A stretch of DNA of 64,000 nucleotides from Calliopsis andreniformis (lineage: Eukaryota; Arthropoda; Insecta; Hymenoptera; Andrenidae): the NCBI RefSeq assembly GCF_051401765.1, contig NW_027480423.1:620001-684000 (forward strand), given 5' to 3'. Made by a program: the position numbers and the translations under genes. The notes beneath the pieces were generated by a model that was given only the letters and a program-made list of their open reading frames with translations, was not told the DNA's origin and did not search any database. Position 1 is the first letter of the stretch. Every line of letters starts with the position of its first letter. Shown in pieces: positions 61,382 to 64,000 of this stretch.

Positions 61382-63438
61382 TTCCATCGTATAACAGGAA
61401 TAATTGCAACCAGTGTGTAAGTAATGGTCATTTCTACGCTCCGAGCAACCTAGGCGTCACTCTAGGGCGTTGCTCCACCAGACCGAATAGCTAGGGACTG
61501 AGAATTCAACGCCATAAGAATAAAACACAATATAAGTACAACAGTTTTTCCATCGTATAAAATGAATAATTGCAACCAGTGTGAAAGTTATGGTCATTTC
61601 TACATTCCGAGCAACATAGGCTTCACTCTAGGGCGTTGCTCCACCTGATCGAATAGTTAGGGCCTTAGAAGTCAACGCCAGAAGCATAAAATACAATAAA
61701 GATGCAGCAGTTTTTCCATCGTATAGCAGGAACAATTTGCAACCAGTGTGATAGTAGTGGTCATTTCTACGTACCGGGCAACCTAGGTTTCACTCCAGGG
61801 CGTTGCTCCACCACATCGAAGAGTTACGGCCTAAGAAGTCAACGCCAGAAGCATAAAATACGATAAAGATGCAACAGCTTTTCCATCGAATAAAACGAAT
61901 AATTCCAACCAGTGTGAAAGTTATGGTCATTTCTACATTCCGAGCAACCTAGGCTTCACTCTAGGGCGTTGCTCCACCAGATCGAATAGTCAGGTCCTTA
62001 GAAGTCAACGCCAGAAGCATAAAATACGATATAAATACAACATCTTTTCCATCGTATAAAAGGAATAATTGCAAACAGTGTGAAAGTTATGGTCATTTCT
62101 ACATTCCGAGCAACCTAGGCTTCACTCGAGGGCGTTGCTCCACCTGATCGAATAGTTAGGGCCTTAGAAGTCAACGCCAGAAGCATAAAATACAATAAAG
62201 ATGCAACAGTTTTCCATGGTATAGCAGGAATAATTTGCAACCAGTGTGATAGTAGTGGTCATTTGTACGTACCGGGCAACCTAGGTTTCACTCCAGGGCG
62301 TTGCTCCACCAGTACGAATAGTTACGGCCTAAGAAGTCAACGCCAGAAGCATAAAGTACGATAAAGATGCAACGGTTTTTCCATCCTATAAAACGAGTAA
62401 TTGCAACCAGTGTGAAACTTATGCTCATTTCTACGTTCCGGGCAACCTAGGCTTCACAGTATGGCGTTCTTCCACCACATCGAATAGCTACGGCCTCAGA
62501 AGTCAACGCCTGAAGTATAAAATACAATAAAAATACAACAGTCTTTCCATCCTATAACAGGAATAATTGCAACCCGTGTGAAAGTGATGGTCATTTCTAC
62601 GTTCCAGGCAACCTAGGCTTCACTCTAGGGCGTTGCTCCAACAGATTGAATAGTTAGGGCCTTAGAAGTCAATGCCGGAAGCATAAAATGCAAAATAAAT
62701 AGAACAGTTGTTCCATCGCATAAAACGAATAATTGCTGCCAGTGTGAAAGTAATGGTCATTTCTACATTCCGAGCAACCTAGGCTTCACTCTAGGGCGTT
62801 GCTCCACCTGATCGAATAGTTAGGGCCTTAGACGTCAACGCCAGGAGCATAAAATACAATAAAGATGCAGGAATTTTTCCATCGTATAGCAGGAATAATT
62901 TGCATCCAGTGTGTTAGTAGTGGTCATTTCTACGTACCGGGCAACCTAGGTTTCACTCCAGGGCGTTGCTCCACCAGATCGAATAGTTACGGCCTAAGAA
63001 GTCAACCCCAGAAGCATAAAATACGATAAAGATGCAACAGCTTTTCCATCGTATAAAACGAATAATTGCAACCAGTGTGAAAGTTATGGTCATTTCTACA
63101 TTCCGAGCAACCTAGGCTTCACTCGAGGGCGTTGCTCCGCCTGATCGAGTAGTTAGGGCCTTAGAAGTCAGCGCCAGAAGCATAAAATACAATAAAGATG
63201 CAACAGTTTTTCCATCGTATAGCAGGAATAATTTGCAACCAGTGTGATAGTAGTGGTCATTTCTACGTGCCGGGCAACCTAGGTTTCACTCCAGGGCGTT
63301 GCTCCACCAGATCGAATAGTTACGGCCTAAGAAGTCAACACCAGAAGAATAAAATACAAAATAAATACAACAGCCTTTACACCGTATAAAACGAATAATT
63401 GCAACCTGTGTGAAGGTTATGGTCATATCTACGTTCCG
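61382..63438. repeat. 2.06-kb segment, right copy of pair
   Basis: Counterpart of 45,110-47,167. From 62,902 it also matches 54,931 onward, and its monomer 1 end (CTACACTGTAGGG) follows that relative rather than 47,127. The segment is therefore a mosaic of two sources. Confidence 0.8.
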
Positions 63439-64000
63439 GGCAACCTAGGCTACACTGTAGGGCGTTGCTCCACCAGATCGAAATGTTAGGGCCTAAGAAG
63501 TCAACGCCCGAAGCATAAAATACGATATAAATACAACAGCATTTCCATCGCATTAAATGAATAATTGCAAACAGTGTGAAAGTAGTGGTCATTTCTACGT
63601 TCCGAGCAACCTAGGGTTCACTCTAGGGCGGTGCTCCAACATATCGAGTAGCTGCGGCCTTAGAAGTCTACGACTGAAACATAGAATACAATAAAAATAC
63701 AACAGTCTTTTCATCGTATAACAGGAATAATTGCAACATGCGTGATAGTAATGAGCATTTCGGCGTTTCGGGCATCCTAGACTTGTTTCTGAGGCATTGC
63801 TCCACCAGATCGAATAGTTAGGGCCTAAGAAGTCAACGCCAGAAGCATAAAATACAATATAAATACAACAGCTTTGCCATCGTATAAAATGAATAATTGC
63901 AAACAGTGCGAAAGATATGGACATTTCTACGGTCCGGGCTACCTAGGCTTCACTCTATGGCGTTCTTCCACCACATCGAATAGCAACGGCCTCAGAAGTC
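62902..64000. repeat. Third copy of part of the duplication, runs off edge
   Basis: It matches 54,931-56,029 (offset 7,971) and 50,282-51,380, with few differences (GCAAACAGTGTG for GCAAACCGTGTG, CTTGTTTCTGAGG for CTTATCTCTGAGG). Upstream it keeps a monomer (62,736-62,901) that is missing from the other two copies. The match continues to the window edge. Confidence 0.85.

Larger units (their letters stand above)
1..64000. repeat. 166-bp satellite array, whole window
   Basis: Every part of the window is a tandem monomer of about 166 bp. Conserved landmarks in order are ATTGCAACCAG, ATGGTCATTTCTAC, GCAACCTAGGCTTCAC, GGGCGTTGCTCCA, GAATAGTTAGGGCC, TTAGAAGTCAACGCC, GCATAAAATAC, ATACAACAG and TTCCATCGTATAAAACG. 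The ATTGC landmark recurs at 155, 321, 487, 653 and so on to 63,896, which is 384 steps of 166 bp with a net drift of -3 bp. All copies have the same orientation. Single-base indels give 165- and 167-bp copies. No unique DNA or mobile element interrupts the array. A satellite of a eukaryotic nuclear genome is the natural reading. The family name and species cannot be told from the sequence. Confidence 0.98.
42641..64000. repeat. Right array domain, second part
   Basis: About 128 monomers of right-domain types continue to the window edge. This part holds the youngest-looking rearrangements: the 4,649-bp-spaced duplication, the repeat of 45.1-47.2 kb at 61.4-63.4 kb, and two complete nine-monomer units. 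The array runs off the right edge in mid-monomer (63,896-64,000), so its end is not in the window. No gene is present. Confidence 0.8.

Noticed and set aside
1..64000. CRISPR array
   Set aside because: Repeats are 166 bp and contiguous, with no unique spacers and no cas genes.
1..64000. CENP-B box
   Set aside because: I looked for TTCG followed by A and CGGG at the required spacing, and its reverse complement. GTTCCGGGC and GCCCGAAGC come near, but neither fits the spacing.
1..64000. Telomere-type repeat TTAGGG
   Set aside because: Many monomers contain TTAGGG once within AGTTAGGGCC, but never in tandem. It is a chance hexamer of the consensus.
1..64000. Internal RNA polymerase III promoter or tRNA-derived element
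   Set aside because: GATCGAATA resembles a B box except for the last base, but no A box lies at a suitable distance and no cloverleaf can be drawn.
1..64000. Monomer as a dimer of two 83-bp halves
   Set aside because: GAATAATTGC and GAATAGTTAG sit about 87 and 79 bp apart, but the sequence around them is not otherwise similar.

Overview
The whole 64-kb window is one uninterrupted satellite DNA array. A monomer of about 166 bp repeats head to tail in a single orientation from the first base to the last. Taking ATTGCAACC as the monomer start, the first full copy begins at 155 and the last complete one ends at 63,895. That is 384 monomers with a net length drift of only 3 bp, plus a 154-bp partial copy at the left edge and a 105-bp partial copy at the right edge. 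I see no protein-coding gene, RNA gene, transposon, CRISPR array or unique-sequence DNA. Tens of kilobases of tandem, roughly nucleosome-length monomers with higher-order structure point to nuclear heterochromatin of a eukaryote, such as a centromeric, pericentromeric or subtelomeric satellite. The sequence gives no secure clue to species, and I do not recognise the family as a named satellite. It is not alpha satellite and lacks a CENP-B box.

There are two sequence domains. The left domain (1-25,050) is built from monomer types that I call A, B, B', C, D, E, D2 and H. They occur as A-B dimers and as a five-monomer higher-order repeat A-B'-C-D-E of 830 bp, with five full copies. The right domain (25,051-64,000) uses other types and carries a nine-monomer higher-order repeat of 1,493 bp, with four full copies and several contracted ones. 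A block of left-domain sequence (39,656-42,640) sits inside the right domain. Its first 2,321 bp are a near-identical copy of 22,730-25,050. Three-monomer A-B'-C remnants of the pentamer also occur inside the right domain.

The array records its own turnover. There are segmental duplications: 4,047 bp repeated at 4,649-bp spacing, 2.06 kb at 16.27-kb spacing, and a collinear 4.5/5.5-kb pair at about 17-kb spacing. Single-monomer, two-monomer and four-monomer contractions leave hybrid monomers, and a short conversion tract is visible at 26,723-26,838. Nearly all exchanges keep the monomer phase.

The open reading frames of 60-115 codons are by-products of the repeat. A recurrent TAG-to-TAC change opens one monomer, most of them start with GTG, and the two-monomer ones exist only where a 1-bp deletion makes a 165-bp monomer. 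The feature list gives domains, monomer types, higher-order repeats, duplications and hybrids. All monomer-type names are my own labels.
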